Assembly (NCBI GenBank): GCA_014904845.1
Contig: MU119226.1
Location: forward strand, 248,001-312,000
Reading direction: 5' to 3'
DNA length: 64,000 nt
From: Acephala macrosclerotiorum
Lineage: Eukaryota > Ascomycota > Leotiomycetes > Helotiales > Mollisiaceae
The translations under genes and the position numbers were made by a program. Each line of letters begins with the position of its first letter. Position 1 is the stretch's first letter. The notes under the pieces are model-generated. The model did not search any database, was not told where the DNA came from, and saw only the letters and a program-made list of their open reading frames with translations. Below are positions 36,099 through 45,914 of this stretch, in pieces.

Positions 36099-36416
36099 AT
36101 GGAGGAAGACGATGAATGTACCAATATTGTCGGCATCTTAGTCCTCGGGACACTTGCTGGCATCATCTTTGACTTTAAACCCCACCCTGCTCTCACCGGT
36201 ATTATCCTAGGAGGCATTGTCGGCTTGATCCTCCTTTGCGTCCTCATCCGGTCGTGTTGTAGAAGTAGAACTACGGCAAAGGCGGCGAGGCCTGCGGATG
36301 TGGAGGCTCAGAGGAAGGAGGCAGTAGAGACTCACAGACGTGATGCAGAAGCGAGGAAGTTGAGGAGAGGCTGGAGAGAGCGTATTAAATCGTTTTCGGA
36401 TTTCATATTGCGTTGA
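36099..36416 (+). CDS. Small one-TM protein, family unknown
   Basis: A single-exon frame of 105 aa starting MEEDDECTNIVG. An acidic N-terminus is followed by a hydrophobic stretch (about 10-25), a short loop with Pro/His, and a strong transmembrane helix (about 33-52: TGIILGGIVGLILLCVLI). A basic Cys/Arg juxtamembrane segment (RSCCRSR) and a charged helical tail (EAQRKEAVETHRRDAEARK) complete it. The Cys pair after the TM could be palmitoylated. The family is not recognised. It lies between the two copies of the segmental duplication. The composition is convincing for a protein but there is no homology evidence. Confidence 0.55.
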   Translation: MEEDDECTNIVGILVLGTLAGIIFDFKPHPALTGIILGGIVGLILLCVLIRSCCRSRTTAKAARPADVEAQRKEAVETHRRDAEARKLRRGWRERIKSFSDFILR

Positions 36417-37191
36417 AGGGTCCTAACCTTTCGAATTGAGGGAGTTTTTGGCATCTCGCTTATTTATAGGGGAGCATCCGAGGTATTTCTGTGCCATAGC
36501 AGAAAAACCTTGATCCACAATCGCTATGTTCACCCAAGATAAAACCAACTGTACAAAATTGCGCCACGATCTTACATTGTACTACCTTACAAAAGACTAG
36601 AGCCTATCCCGATTCGAGCTTTTGGCCTTTCTACGAATTGAATTGCTTTAGTCAGGTAATCTTCTAGTCGGTGTATGTCTCGGGTCTAGAAGAACGTTCT
36701 TCCTAGAACGAAGGTTCTATATACAGTCTGCTAGAAACCGCCAAGAATTGTATAGCGTATGGGTAGGTACCAAAATAAGACTTGACCATTTGTTTGGACC
36801 TCAAATTCGGGCCTATCTAATGCGTTACTTTAGAATCCATCCCGACCGCTGCCGGGGCGGGCTCTGCTAGGCGCTATACAACATCAAATGAGCGTCCAAG
36901 TATAGCAGCACATAGGCTTATTTTCTTCTCGCATGTTTGATGGAGCACGGTAGGATTCTCTAGTGAGGCTCACAAGAAGCTCGTGGGGAGAGAACAGGTT
37001 TCCATTCGAGATTCTGAAGATGCTCAAGCTGATTTGTATGCACAGGTAGAAAAGTCTCAGTGCAATCATACAGGATTAATGACAACGTACGTATGAAGGT
37101 TGCGGCTGTGGTCTGGTTTTTGGCGATATGAGTTCTGGATGTGGAGGAGATTATTCTATGTTTAGGAAAAATCTTTTTTTCTCCTTGGGAG
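36417..37191. other. Intergenic up to the second duplication copy
   Basis: No coding segment recognised. Near 36690-36725 there is a short inverted-repeat-like string (GAAGAACGTTCTTCCTAGAACGAAGGTTC). Confidence 0.5.
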
Positions 37192-37760
37192 TCAAAGAAG
37201 GGACTGTAATAGTTCAGTGTGTCGATATTGCTCTTACGTAGCAATCATAGGCGGGGGTCTAAAACAACGCGGTAAGACGACTTTTACAGCATTCAAAAGC
37301 AGGCCTCTAAAGCGGGGTGTGTCTCACTTCGTGGCGTTAGGGGGTGGGCATTTGGGGAAGGATTAATGTGCAAAACATGATGTTTGAATTCAACAACAAG
37401 GAAGCTGGTCTAGAAGACGAGGGGACTGATACATGTGATCGTTTCTAAGTCTCAAAGCACCTGTGCTTGAATCTTGAGTTCTCTAAAGACGCTCGGACGC
37501 TTGGCACGAGCCTGGATATGGCCTGTTATCGCGCCGCGTCTCCTCGTCGCGCTAAGAACCATACTGATCGTGGAGCTGCTTTGCACCGATCTTCACTCGC
37601 ACATAATGGCACGCACGAAAACTTCCGGAGTGCGATCAAACAAACCTAAAACTACTACTAAAAGCAAAGTTGCACGCAAAGCAGCACCGTCCACCGGCGA
37701 ACCACCTCCTTTACCTCAACACCTGCTTGAGGCTATTGATCATGCAAGCACAGACGACCT
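37192..37760 (+). repeat. Segmental duplication, copy B
   Basis: Direct repeat of 34857-35440, about 2.3 kb apart and on the same strand. It covers roughly 410 bases of upstream sequence and the first ~150 bases of the gene at 37606. The copies differ by many substitutions and small indels, so the duplication is not recent. No target-site duplication, terminal repeat or transposase was seen. Confidence 0.65.
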
Positions 37761-38220
37761 CCGTCGCGCCATGGAAGAACTTTGCTTCTATGTTCCCGAA
37801 GCAAGAGATCATTTATTGACTTGGAATCTCCTTCCTCCTGCTCCTGCTCCGAATGCCGAAACGAAAGCGGAGGAAGCGCCCATCAAGTTGGCACCTGCAA
37901 ACAAGAAGCGCAAGCGGAAACGAAGGAGAATGAGTAAGTTCTCATCTGACATTGACTAGAGTACCAACATCATACTAATATATCGTAGAATAAACAAAGA
38001 ATCAGAACCAGAAGACCAAGACAACTACGAATTCTCCCCAACGCAAAGTGAATGGTACGAAAACGATGATTGCAGGTACTGCGGAGGCACAAGAGGGACG
38101 AATTGCTGCAGTGGTTCGATTGGTGCAGGATATGAATATGAACCGTACAACGGGGATTGCGAGTACTGCGGAGGTACAAGAAGGAAGAATTGTTGCAGTG
38201 GATCAATCGGTGCAGATTGA
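37606..38220 (+). CDS. Small protein with histone-H3-tail-like N-terminus and two C-terminal Cys repeats
   Basis: Two exons, 37606-37933 and about 38000-38220, give about 182 aa. The N-terminus starts MARTK and contains KVARKAAPSTG (residues 21-31), closely resembling the H3 tail around K4 and K23-K27 (ARTK; K-A-A-R-K-S-A-P-S/A-T-G). A helical segment (about 38-75, LLEAIDHASTDDLRRAMEEL), a Pro/Ala linker and a strongly basic cluster KKRKRKRRR (probable nuclear localisation signal) follow. Exon 2 encodes two 30-residue repeats of C-x2-C-GGTR-x2-NCCSGSIGA. Their differences are largely synonymous, which supports translation. The donor is GTAAGT. The first AG after the CTAAT branch (TCGTAG) would give an immediate stop, so one of three nearby in-frame AGs (exon starts 38000, 38006 or 38012) must be used. 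Function unknown. Confidence 0.65.
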
Positions 38221-38451
38221 AATGGGCGATATGAAGGATTGAGTTATCATACTAAATGGGTGAGTGTCGGTTTCCTTGACGTTGCGAAGTAAAATTGTGT
38301 TTGCTCCAGGGCATTGCTCGCTCAATTTCAGCAGGATGTGCGCTAGCAAGTTTAGCGAGCGTGCGCTGGAATGTTAGCATACTTTAGTATTTAACGACGC
38401 AAAGAGTCATCCAGACTGCAAAGTTGCGGCCACTTGGAGCAACGTGGCAAA

Positions 38452-38514
38452 TCACGATTGCAGCTCCGTAACAGCTTGCATAAGCTCCTCGTCAGATGGA
38501 GATAGAGAGCTCAT
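38452..38514 (-). pseudogene. Truncated inverted copy of the gene at 44636
   Basis: Twenty codons starting MSSLSPSDEELMQAV and ending at TGA. They match the start of the gene at 44636 (MSSPSDEEFLEAV), including the preceding ACCAACCACCA/ATCATC leader. Similarity fades after about 20 codons. This appears to be a 5'-end fragment lying on the opposite strand. Confidence 0.5.
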
Positions 38515-38774
38515 GATGATGATTGATGGTGGTGGTTGGGCAAAGATTACCTGTAACCTGATGAACTTAGGAAGCTTCTACAACTTCGGAGAGACGAGAT
38601 GAATATTTGCCTCGAGTTTCGCGAAGTTTCTTTTTGAATATTTCTTTGATGGTTCAGAAGTTCTAGTCATGTTGATGATTCTTTTCCTGCTCAATCAATG
38701 CTAAGCCACAGCATTTGCTCTACAAAGCCCCTAGCCCTTTGATAGAGACTCAAGCAGTCTTGTTCTCTTACGCG

Positions 38775-39988
38775 AAATTTTCCTGCAATACTGCCAAGTC
38801 CACAATAAATGATGGCAAAATAAAACAAGCTAAGATAGGAATATTATCAGTACTGCCCTGATAACCCCAGTGGTTGACCCTATGGCAAATCCATACGATG
38901 CTCTCTGAAAGGACGGACCGTAGCGAAGCTAAGTTGCAAAGCTGAGAGCGTAGTCGTAACGTACAGGAAGACTGCCAATACCCACGCAAAGTTGCGCGAG
39001 TAGAAGGTACTGTACCATGTGGACGAAGGCATATACCCACACACGAAGCGGTCAAGCGACAGCCCTGTGAATTGGTAAAGAGTACTCAAACGAGTGAGAC
39101 GTAACTCTCCGAACTTGTATCTATCGTGAACAAGTTCAAGGGTGTGTTCATCCACCCGTGTCAAAAAAATCTTGGACGAACGTGGTCCACGAGAGCCATT
39201 CGGCTGCTTGAGGCAAGAGGCCTACATCCTGAGCAACACGCAGATCGCTCTAGTAGCTTACTAGCCATGCATAAGAGAAGACGAAGCCGCAGGCGGGTTT
39301 GTACAATTCCTTGTCCAAACATATTTGTCCACCGAAAAGTCGAAGTCGAGCAAGTACTCTGGGAAAGGCTTGATGAATACTCGTGACTCTACCCAGACAA
39401 CGTGCTCATCAGTGTCTTGGGTAATGAGTATAGAACACCCTGCGAGTCTCTGCTAGTAAAGCGATCGAGCACCTCGTGGGAGCCCAGCGAGCCAAAGATG
39501 TTTGAGAATTTGGTCAAGCTTTGGAGTGTTGAGCTCGAGATCAAGAAATCGTTTGAGGTCGTGCTTCGGTAGTAAGAAAGAATCGCCGTCTCGGACAGCT
39601 GCCGGAAAGGCAATGATTTGAGGTCTCGCCGTGCTTTAATGTGTCGCGAAGAGCCGTGGATGCTCCTTTGTGGAAAGGCACAGTGAGGCCCTAGGATGTT
39701 CATTATTACAACAAAGTTTGGCAAAGCCGCGACGGAAGGAAGACTCACTGTCATGTTCACTGATAGAATTGTGGCGATATTGATACAGTATTTCGTTCTG
39801 CGCTGTTCAGTGTATACGAATTTGATGATAGCTGAGTACGAATTGGGTATGCTCTGGCCAGCCTTGCTCTGAACAATCAGTTGGCTGGGTTCTAGGGCCG
39901 TAATTTTCATAGATGGGGTGGGGCTGCATATGGGCGTCATCCTTATGACCAGTAGCATGCCGGTAACACCAAAATCAGGCCTGGACAC
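38775..39988 (-). pseudogene. Broken fungal integral-membrane protein gene
   Basis: Reading the minus strand, the first 200 codons end SQGVLYSLPKTLMSTLSG at a TAG (39391). The frame then changes to FIKPFPEYLLDFDF, changes again to CLDKELYKPACGFVFSYAWLVSY, and meets another TAG. It continues AQDVGLLPQAAEWLSWTTFVQDFF, shifts to HDRYKFGELRLTRLSTLYQFTG and FAWVLAVFLYVTTTLSALQLSFATV, and shifts once more to FQRASYGFAI. This order matches a conserved Helotiales membrane-protein family as I remember it (KPFPEYLLDF, ACG-LLSYAWL, HFGELRLSRLN, LSAMQVGLAT, FQ-ASYGF). It often occurs near NLR genes; its function is unknown. Multiple stops and frameshifts make this a clear pseudogene. Confidence 0.65.
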
Positions 39989-40654
39989 CCACGTTTCCTG
40001 TTAATAGGAATTGTAATTTCTGTAGCATTTCGAAAGATCGTGGCAGTGTCGCGTTAGAAGATTATAGAGTTGGGAGCGGCGTCTAGATTGATTTGGAGAT
40101 TGACCCGTCGCCGCCGCTAGCATAGCCAACCGCTTCTGCTCCTCCGGACTTCTCGAAGCAAATCCACAGGAGAAGGCTATTTTTATTGGAATCGGTGACA
40201 TCCCGATATTGAGGGTCGGCCTCTCTATCCCGGCCTCCTCCTTCCAGCCTCAGCTTCCTGTTTGGCCGCAGAACAATATTGATAAGCCGCTTCAGCTATC
40301 CAGAATAGGTTTTTATTGACCCCATATTGCAGCCATAAGCATGCACGACTGGACGACGACGATGACCTTCTCTTCGCGGCTGGGATTTCTAAATTAAGGT
40401 GTTTCAAGTCTCGAAGATTTCAAGTCAAAATCCTGGCGTTGGATTAATACAGAGTCTCACAGGACGAGTGATGGTCAGGTGTTTCAGGCTCGGTTGTGAT
40501 GGTGTGCTCGAGATTGGGGGCTGCGAAGCCGCAGCCGCTCTTCATCAATTGCACCAAAGTAGGACCCTCTGGCGTCTTTGACTTTATGATTGAACAAACT
40601 TTCAAGCTGATATTCAATCCATACTCTGAGACTGTCTTGCCTCCTGCAGCAATC
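39989..40654. other. Intergenic
   Basis: Short minus-strand open frames (40001-40201, 40225-40407) have no recognised homology. One contains the protein-like string SPEEQKRLAMLAAATGQSP, but it is isolated. Confidence 0.45.
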
Positions 40655-41545
40655 ATGGCTAGCGCTAAACTTAAAGCTTTTACATATCGAGTTGAGAACA
40701 TACCTTGGGGAACTACGAAGGAGGAGCTTGTCAGAAGTTATATCTATATTGAAGATGAAGATGATATCTGTTGGAAAAACAGTAGGATTCGAATATGATT
40801 CACGTGAATAGAGCACGGCGGATACGGATCACAGGGCTAGCTTCGTATGAGCTAATCCAATGATATTGTATCCTATTGTGTCTTTTCTTCTATCTAAGGA
40901 GAGAATGCTCAATATATGGAATATCCAGTGCGTCGTACGAGACGCAGATGGTTTCATCGATTGCGCCAGCGCACTCGACACGTGATCTGGCATCTCGAAC
41001 CACGCTCCTCGCGACAATATCAATGTCAAATCTCTCTACCCCTCGGTTGACAGCATTGATAGGGAAGAATGCGACTACACTGCGGCTGCTTTCTTCCGTC
41101 CCCAGAAGCCTCAAGTGGATGGCCCGAGAGCTTCCAATGACACAATCACGATTGACAAGGAGTTCTGTGGATCACTCCACTTTATGTCCCTCCTAAGAAG
41201 GGTCCAATTGCAGCCGAGTAAGTTTTTGGCCCATTCAATGACAGAAGAGCATTTCAATTCTGTGTTGGGAAGACCTGTTCCCTAATGGGTACGCACATGC
41301 TAATAACCACTAGTGTCTTCGCAGTAACTGGACTCGCTGGACATGCCTATGGGTCTTGGGCCCATGCAGACGCACACATGTGGCTGCGAGAATATCTACC
41401 AAAAGATGCACCAACCGCCAGGATTTTGACCTATGGCTATCCCTCGATGCTTCAAGAGGGTTCCTCTTGAAGCATTCCGCAGAACCATACGAGCACCTTT
41501 TTGCATCGACTCATTGACATGCGTGAAACTGCGCAGGCGAGATTT
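40655..41545 (+). pseudogene. Broken alpha/beta-hydrolase (lipase-like) gene of the NLR-associated type
   Basis: Starts MASAKLKAFTYRV with NIPWGTTKEELVRSY, the N-terminal motif of fungal proteins that carry a PGAP1/DUF676-like hydrolase. Further pieces follow in shifting frames: INVKSLYPSVDSIDREE, FFRPQKPQ, ITIDKEFCG, then after a one-base shift ITPLYVPPKKGPIAAE. A normal intron (41218-41316, GTAAGT to CACTAG) leads to VFAVTGLAGHAYGSWAH and MWLREYLPKDAPTARILTYGYPS, then a stop. A further shifted piece reads HRLIDMRETAQ. The catalytic Ser (GHSLG) region is not preserved. In intact homologs this hydrolase is often the effector domain of an NLR. No NACHT follows here. Confidence 0.65.
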
Positions 41546-42541
41546 CCTTCCTTCCGTGTTACATGCTAAGCTTACGGATGAAAAGTGTGAGAGCAGGTAT
41601 GGGTATCCAGGAAAACGTATGATTAAAGAATTCTAATCGTTTCTGACCAGACGATTATGGCTTCCGTTTATGCTTGCTTGCATACAATTTGTAGATTTGA
41701 ATGAGATGCTCGCGTGTAGCAGCCGAGATTGAATTGCTTTTGACTTGCTCGGAGAATTGGTCCATGGTTCGCTCGATAAAAGCCTTGCGACAACTCTTTG
41801 GGGCACAAGTTCTGTTCAGGAAGAAAGATATGCGTTGGCTTCGAGGTACGAAGAGGACTAGATTTTGTGCGTCAGCATCAATGAGACGCTTTTCGTGTGT
41901 AAGTTGGGTATAAGTTACGGTTCTCTTTCACACACGAAAGACCAGCCATCGTCAGTCCGGTCATGAGGATCCCTACGTTTCTTCATTAGGCTCCTCGTGA
42001 ATCTAGGCCTTTACACTTAGAAAATAGGTACCGAAAAAGGGTTCTAGAATGAATCCCTCAAAAGGCTTTGATCTATCTAAGCCAACAAGTCCACTTAGTG
42101 TTGAACTGTTATCATATGCATCATGTCAATCGCGTCGACCACTAGTGAACCTCTCTATGCGCAAAGCAGAGATTAAAGCCTGCGTCTTTACACGCTTCTT
42201 GCAACTTGGATACAGTAGGGCTATTATGGTGCTCCAAGGATTCGAGAGAAAGGCTTTCTGGTTTGTATTCCCCTATCGATGTGTGCCAATGCCGCTCGTC
42301 AATCTCCTTGTCAAGACTTCAATGATCGGCCCAAAGGCTCAATGCGGTCTGCCACTCCAATCCTTCGGTTTTGGGATCTGTCGTCTCCGAGAAATCGCCT
42401 TCTAGGCAACGGAGTATACGCTGTCATATTGCAGCCGGGTCCGTTTCTTTAGCCTCGGAATTCGAATCGCGATATCGTGCATCGTTCTCTCCTGCTGTTC
42501 GTTCTGCTATTCAGCCTTCTGGTCGTCCTGCTTAGCACAAG
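41546..42541. other. Intergenic, possibly further decayed 3' parts of the hydrolase gene
   Basis: Short open frames at 41701-41913 and 42049-42405 show no recognised motif. The stretch may be the eroded remainder of the upstream gene. Confidence 0.4.
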
Positions 42542-42736
42542 TTAGTTTAATGTGTCACAAGACCCAAATATTGCGAAGAACACTGGGAGAAAATTCCTGC
42601 CTTCTGTCAATACTGGAATTATGCATTGATCTTCGATGGGTCCGGTTGATAGGGCTGTTTTGCACGCAACCTCGCTCTCGGGTGCAGGTTTGCGGTTTAT
42701 GGAACTTGGTCTGAATCTTTGTTTGGTGCGTGCCAT
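42542..42736 (-). pseudogene. Third relic of the H3-tail-like family
   Basis: Minus-strand frame of 64 codons starting MARTKQ, identical to the first six residues of an H3 precursor. It then has KPAPESEVACKTALSTG, alignable with the KVARKAAPSTG segment of the gene at 37606, including its upstream Pro/Ser part. Similarity ends after STG and the frame stops early, without the helical region or Cys repeats. It is probably a truncated, degraded copy, although a short expressed peptide cannot be excluded. Confidence 0.5.
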
Positions 42737-43220
42737 GGTAGTAACGACTGGAGCGGATGGTATTCAGCAAAAGAAGAAACAAAAATGTGAAAATTATGAA
42801 GATATCAGAGTAGATATGTTAGCGCGACAAGGAGACGCGACGTGACAGGGCAATATCCCTGTTCGTACTTGGTCAGCACGTGACCCCTTTTTCGCAACTA
42901 CCAGTGTACGAATACTCGTTAAACTCCTGTGCAAAGTTGAATAGAGTCTTTCAGATGATGAAGAATAGGAATACGTAACGATGTCCGACTTGTTTTCATT
43001 CAGTATTTCGGGTCACTGAAATTCGGCATTGAGGTCTATGACTCTCGCTAAAACTCGAGCCCCTTTCCCTTTCCAGGGAATCTTCATCCAATCAGAACGT
43101 CGTCGGTACGATGTGGTTTTGAGCAAGGATGCTCAGGGCTCAACACAAATGTGACGACGCTCCTATCGTTCTCCAGACTTCTTCGTTCGACCTTTTCGAT
43201 TGCCAATGCTTCAGGTGGAG
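42737..43220. other. Intergenic
   Basis: No coding segment recognised; presumably the former promoter of the Zn2Cys6 gene that follows. Confidence 0.5.
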
Positions 43221-44388
43221 ATGCGGAGGGTTCATAAGAAGACAAGGACAGGCTGCACCCAATGCAAGCGGCGGAAAGTCAAGGTTGGCTTATACCCCTC
43301 TCGCCTTGACAGAGCTGACAATTTGTAGTGCGACCAGAGAAAGCCGTCCTGCGCAAGTTGCAAGAGACAGAATCGAAAATGCAGCCTCGAATTCCTGACC
43401 CCTATGGCTTTTCCGTCTCACGGAGCCAAAGACTCTCGAATCATGTCCGCACCTAAACTCAGCCTTGAGCTTTCACCATCCTCTTTTGATCCTCTAACCA
43501 ATGAACTTCTTCATCACTACACAACAGCCCTCTATGCTTCCCTCGCCGATGACTGCACACCAAGCGTCTGATGTGTCGCTATCCCACAATTAAGTCTCGA
43601 GCATCCCTTCATCCTCTCCGCTATCCTCGCCATATCGGCCCTACACCTCGCCAGCATGGTCTCGCAGCGCAGGCAACTGCAAATTCTCACTTTAACACAA
43701 AAATCCTCAACGCTGCCCTCATTTCAGTCACTAATGAGGAGTCCTAAAGCCGAAAATATCCACGCCCTCTTTGCTTTCGCCGCCTGTCGTATACAATGTC
43801 ATGGCGTTACCTGATCAGACGGATCGTTGCAGGCTCCCAAGTCGCAACGATGAGCACCCGCATTGGTTTCAGACGATGAGAGGGTTCATGGCTCTGCTTA
43901 ACAATCACTGGTCACAGCTGGCAGAAGGGCCCTTTGCTCCATTAGTTCAAGGGGAGATCAATGATCAGAATCATGCGCCCGAGAACCCAAATGATGAGCA
44001 ACTCGCAAACCCCCCATGGGATATTCTCCTCAGACAACTCATGATCAACCCAACCGTTAAAAAGGAAGCGTTGAGGCCTGAAAAAAGTCTTGGAAGACTC
44101 CGCCAAGTTGCGGGGCTCTCCTACTCCTCGTCTATCAGTGGTGAGACATCTATTCGCTATTGGGTTGGCAGCGTAGACCACGAGTTCGCGGAGCTGGTGT
44201 ATGAGAGGGATCCAAGAGCACTAGTCGTCCTAATCCATTATTGCGTCTTGCTTAACCGATTTGATCATGTTTGGTACCTGGAAAGCTTGGGGACAGGATT
44301 ATTGGGAAACATCGGGCAAGCTCTTGCAGAAGAATAGCTGCCGTGGATAGAGTGGGCACTTGAGCAACCTGTTTCAACGAGCCAATAA
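43221..44388 (+). pseudogene. Broken Zn(II)2Cys6 transcription factor gene (Upc2-like layout)
   Basis: ATG at 43221 gives MRRVHKKTRTGCTQCKRRKVK. A 45-nt intron (43284-43328) then leads to CDQRKPSCASCKRQNRKCSLEF, completing a six-Cys binuclear zinc cluster. The frame continues through LTNELLHHYTTALYASL, meets a TGA where related proteins have Trp, and resumes as QLSLEHPFILSAILAISALHLA. A frameshift near 43790 moves to the frame with MRGFMALLNNHW and DPRALVVLIHYCVLLNRFDHVWYLES. A TAG at 44335-44337 precedes PWIEWALEQP. The layout resembles sterol-uptake-control (Upc2-like) regulators. Two nonsense codons and a frameshift mark it as non-functional. Confidence 0.7.
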
Positions 44389-44635
44389 GTTGCTACATGT
44401 TGCAAGGAACGCAGGGTAGCCACAATAGAAGGCTAGGGGGAGACGATTGCCCATTTTTGTACATGTGCTCCTGCGTAAGTGTACTCTTTTCAAGGCCAAG
44501 CAATCTAGAAGGAGTATCTCATACCCTTCAGGCTCTTATTGGGAATATTGCGGCACTAGTGCCTTCTCTAAAACTTCCCCACCACAAGACATTTATTCCC
44601 CACACCCGCACCAACCACCATCGTCAACCATCATC

Positions 44636-45232
44636 ATGAGCTCTCCATCCGACGAGGAGTTTTTGGAAGCTGTTACAAAGCCTACGCGACCTCCATCCTT
44701 ATCTTGGATGGGCTTAATTACTTTCTCTTCTAAAAGACAATTATTCTTGGGCATTGAGCGAGCAACACCTGAAGAAGTGCTTGGACAAGCAGCATGCCAC
44801 CTTCAGCAAATCACCCATCCCATGCCCACGACTATTCACCGCGGATTTTGAGATGCTTGGATCTTTGCAGACACAAGGTCGTCTCTCTGGCCAGAAGTCA
44901 AACAGTTATTCCTCACCCAGAACACAAGACCAGCTGACGAGAAGCGCGTTAGAGTAGCTTTAGGATATCCAACAGCTTACGGTTCTCAAGATTTCTATGC
45001 AGTGAATTATACCGAGATGGACGAAATGAAAACCGCAACGGGAAGAGAGGTCTGTTGCGTTACGGCTTACGAGTTCACTTGCCCTCCTGACTCACAGCAC
45101 TATAAAGATCTCATGCTGCATCTGGATCATTGCTCCAGGGCTACGAATGATGTTGGAACGGAAATCAGGATGGATCTCTCAGGACATAAGGAAATGGAGG
45201 CATGGGTGGCGCAAGTCCAAGGCAGGTCTTGA
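44636..45232 (+). pseudogene. Unknown-family gene interrupted by a single in-frame TGA
   Basis: The frame starts MSSPSDEEFLEAVTKP, runs 71 codons to a TGA at 44849-44851, and continues in the same frame without another stop to 45232 (about 198 codons). The second part has good protein character: DAWIFADTRSSLWPEVKQLF, DEKRVRVALGYPTAYG, YEFTCPPDSQHYKDLM, ending AWVAQVQGRS. Family not recognised. TGA could come from CGA by one C-to-T change, so this may be a recent null allele. A start-proximal fragment of the same family lies inverted at 38452-38514. A small intron spanning the TGA was sought but no suitable splice pair was evident. Confidence 0.55.
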
Positions 45233-45914
45233 TGGTTCACACTCTGTACATCACTAAAACTGGTTCAAGCATGTTCATTGCGATGCAGCGCAATGGAATG
45301 GGTACTAATTTCGAATCAACGAGCGCTTTGAAAAATCGACTTCTCTTCCCCAACCAACGTGCTAAATGAGGTCGTTTTCCCTTTCGCACCTGACGTCTTG
45401 GCTTCCTCTGGTTCTCTTATCTTAGCAAAGTTTTCATTGCATTCAATGGTTTCTGCAGCATGGAGAATGGACTTCTTGGAGGATATTGATTCTCCATGCT
45501 TGGTGATGATGGCGGAGCAATGGCTGAAGCGAGATGAAGGTGTTGAAGAGGGAAGGAGCTTCTCCTGTCCCGCAAAAGTTTTGCAAGCGCGCCTCAATCT
45601 TTTGCAGCTAGGACTTCGGCAGCGCTAGTTGAATTTAGCTTCAACACGAATGATTTTCGACTTGAGGAGTAAGAAGTATGAAAGATGAGGTGGTTTCCAG
45701 GTTTCCGACTTTCGCTGTAGTGAGGCGCCACGTTCTTTGCCAGCCCCCCTTTTCCAAGCTGTCACAAAACAGCACAGTCATAGAAAAGCATACATGTAGC
45801 TGAGATCATACGCTGAAAGGAAAGAAATTCGTTAAGCACCCTCCTCATACTTCATTGCCAAGCTGGCGTAGGTTCCAAAATCAACTTTCCTCTCAGCCGC
45901 CTCCATGGCCATGA
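45233..45914. other. Intergenic
   Basis: Overlapping open frames on both strands (45316-45628) lack recognisable motifs. The right end is the 3' flank of the peroxidase gene. Confidence 0.5.

Noticed and set aside
34857..37760. Duplication as an LTR retrotransposon with two LTRs
   Set aside because: No reverse transcriptase, integrase, primer-binding site, polypurine tract or TG..CA ends were seen between or at the copies.
44849..44851. TGA as selenocysteine or programmed readthrough
   Set aside because: Filamentous ascomycetes lack selenocysteine machinery as far as known, and nearby genes carry similar nonsense mutations; a plain null mutation is simpler.
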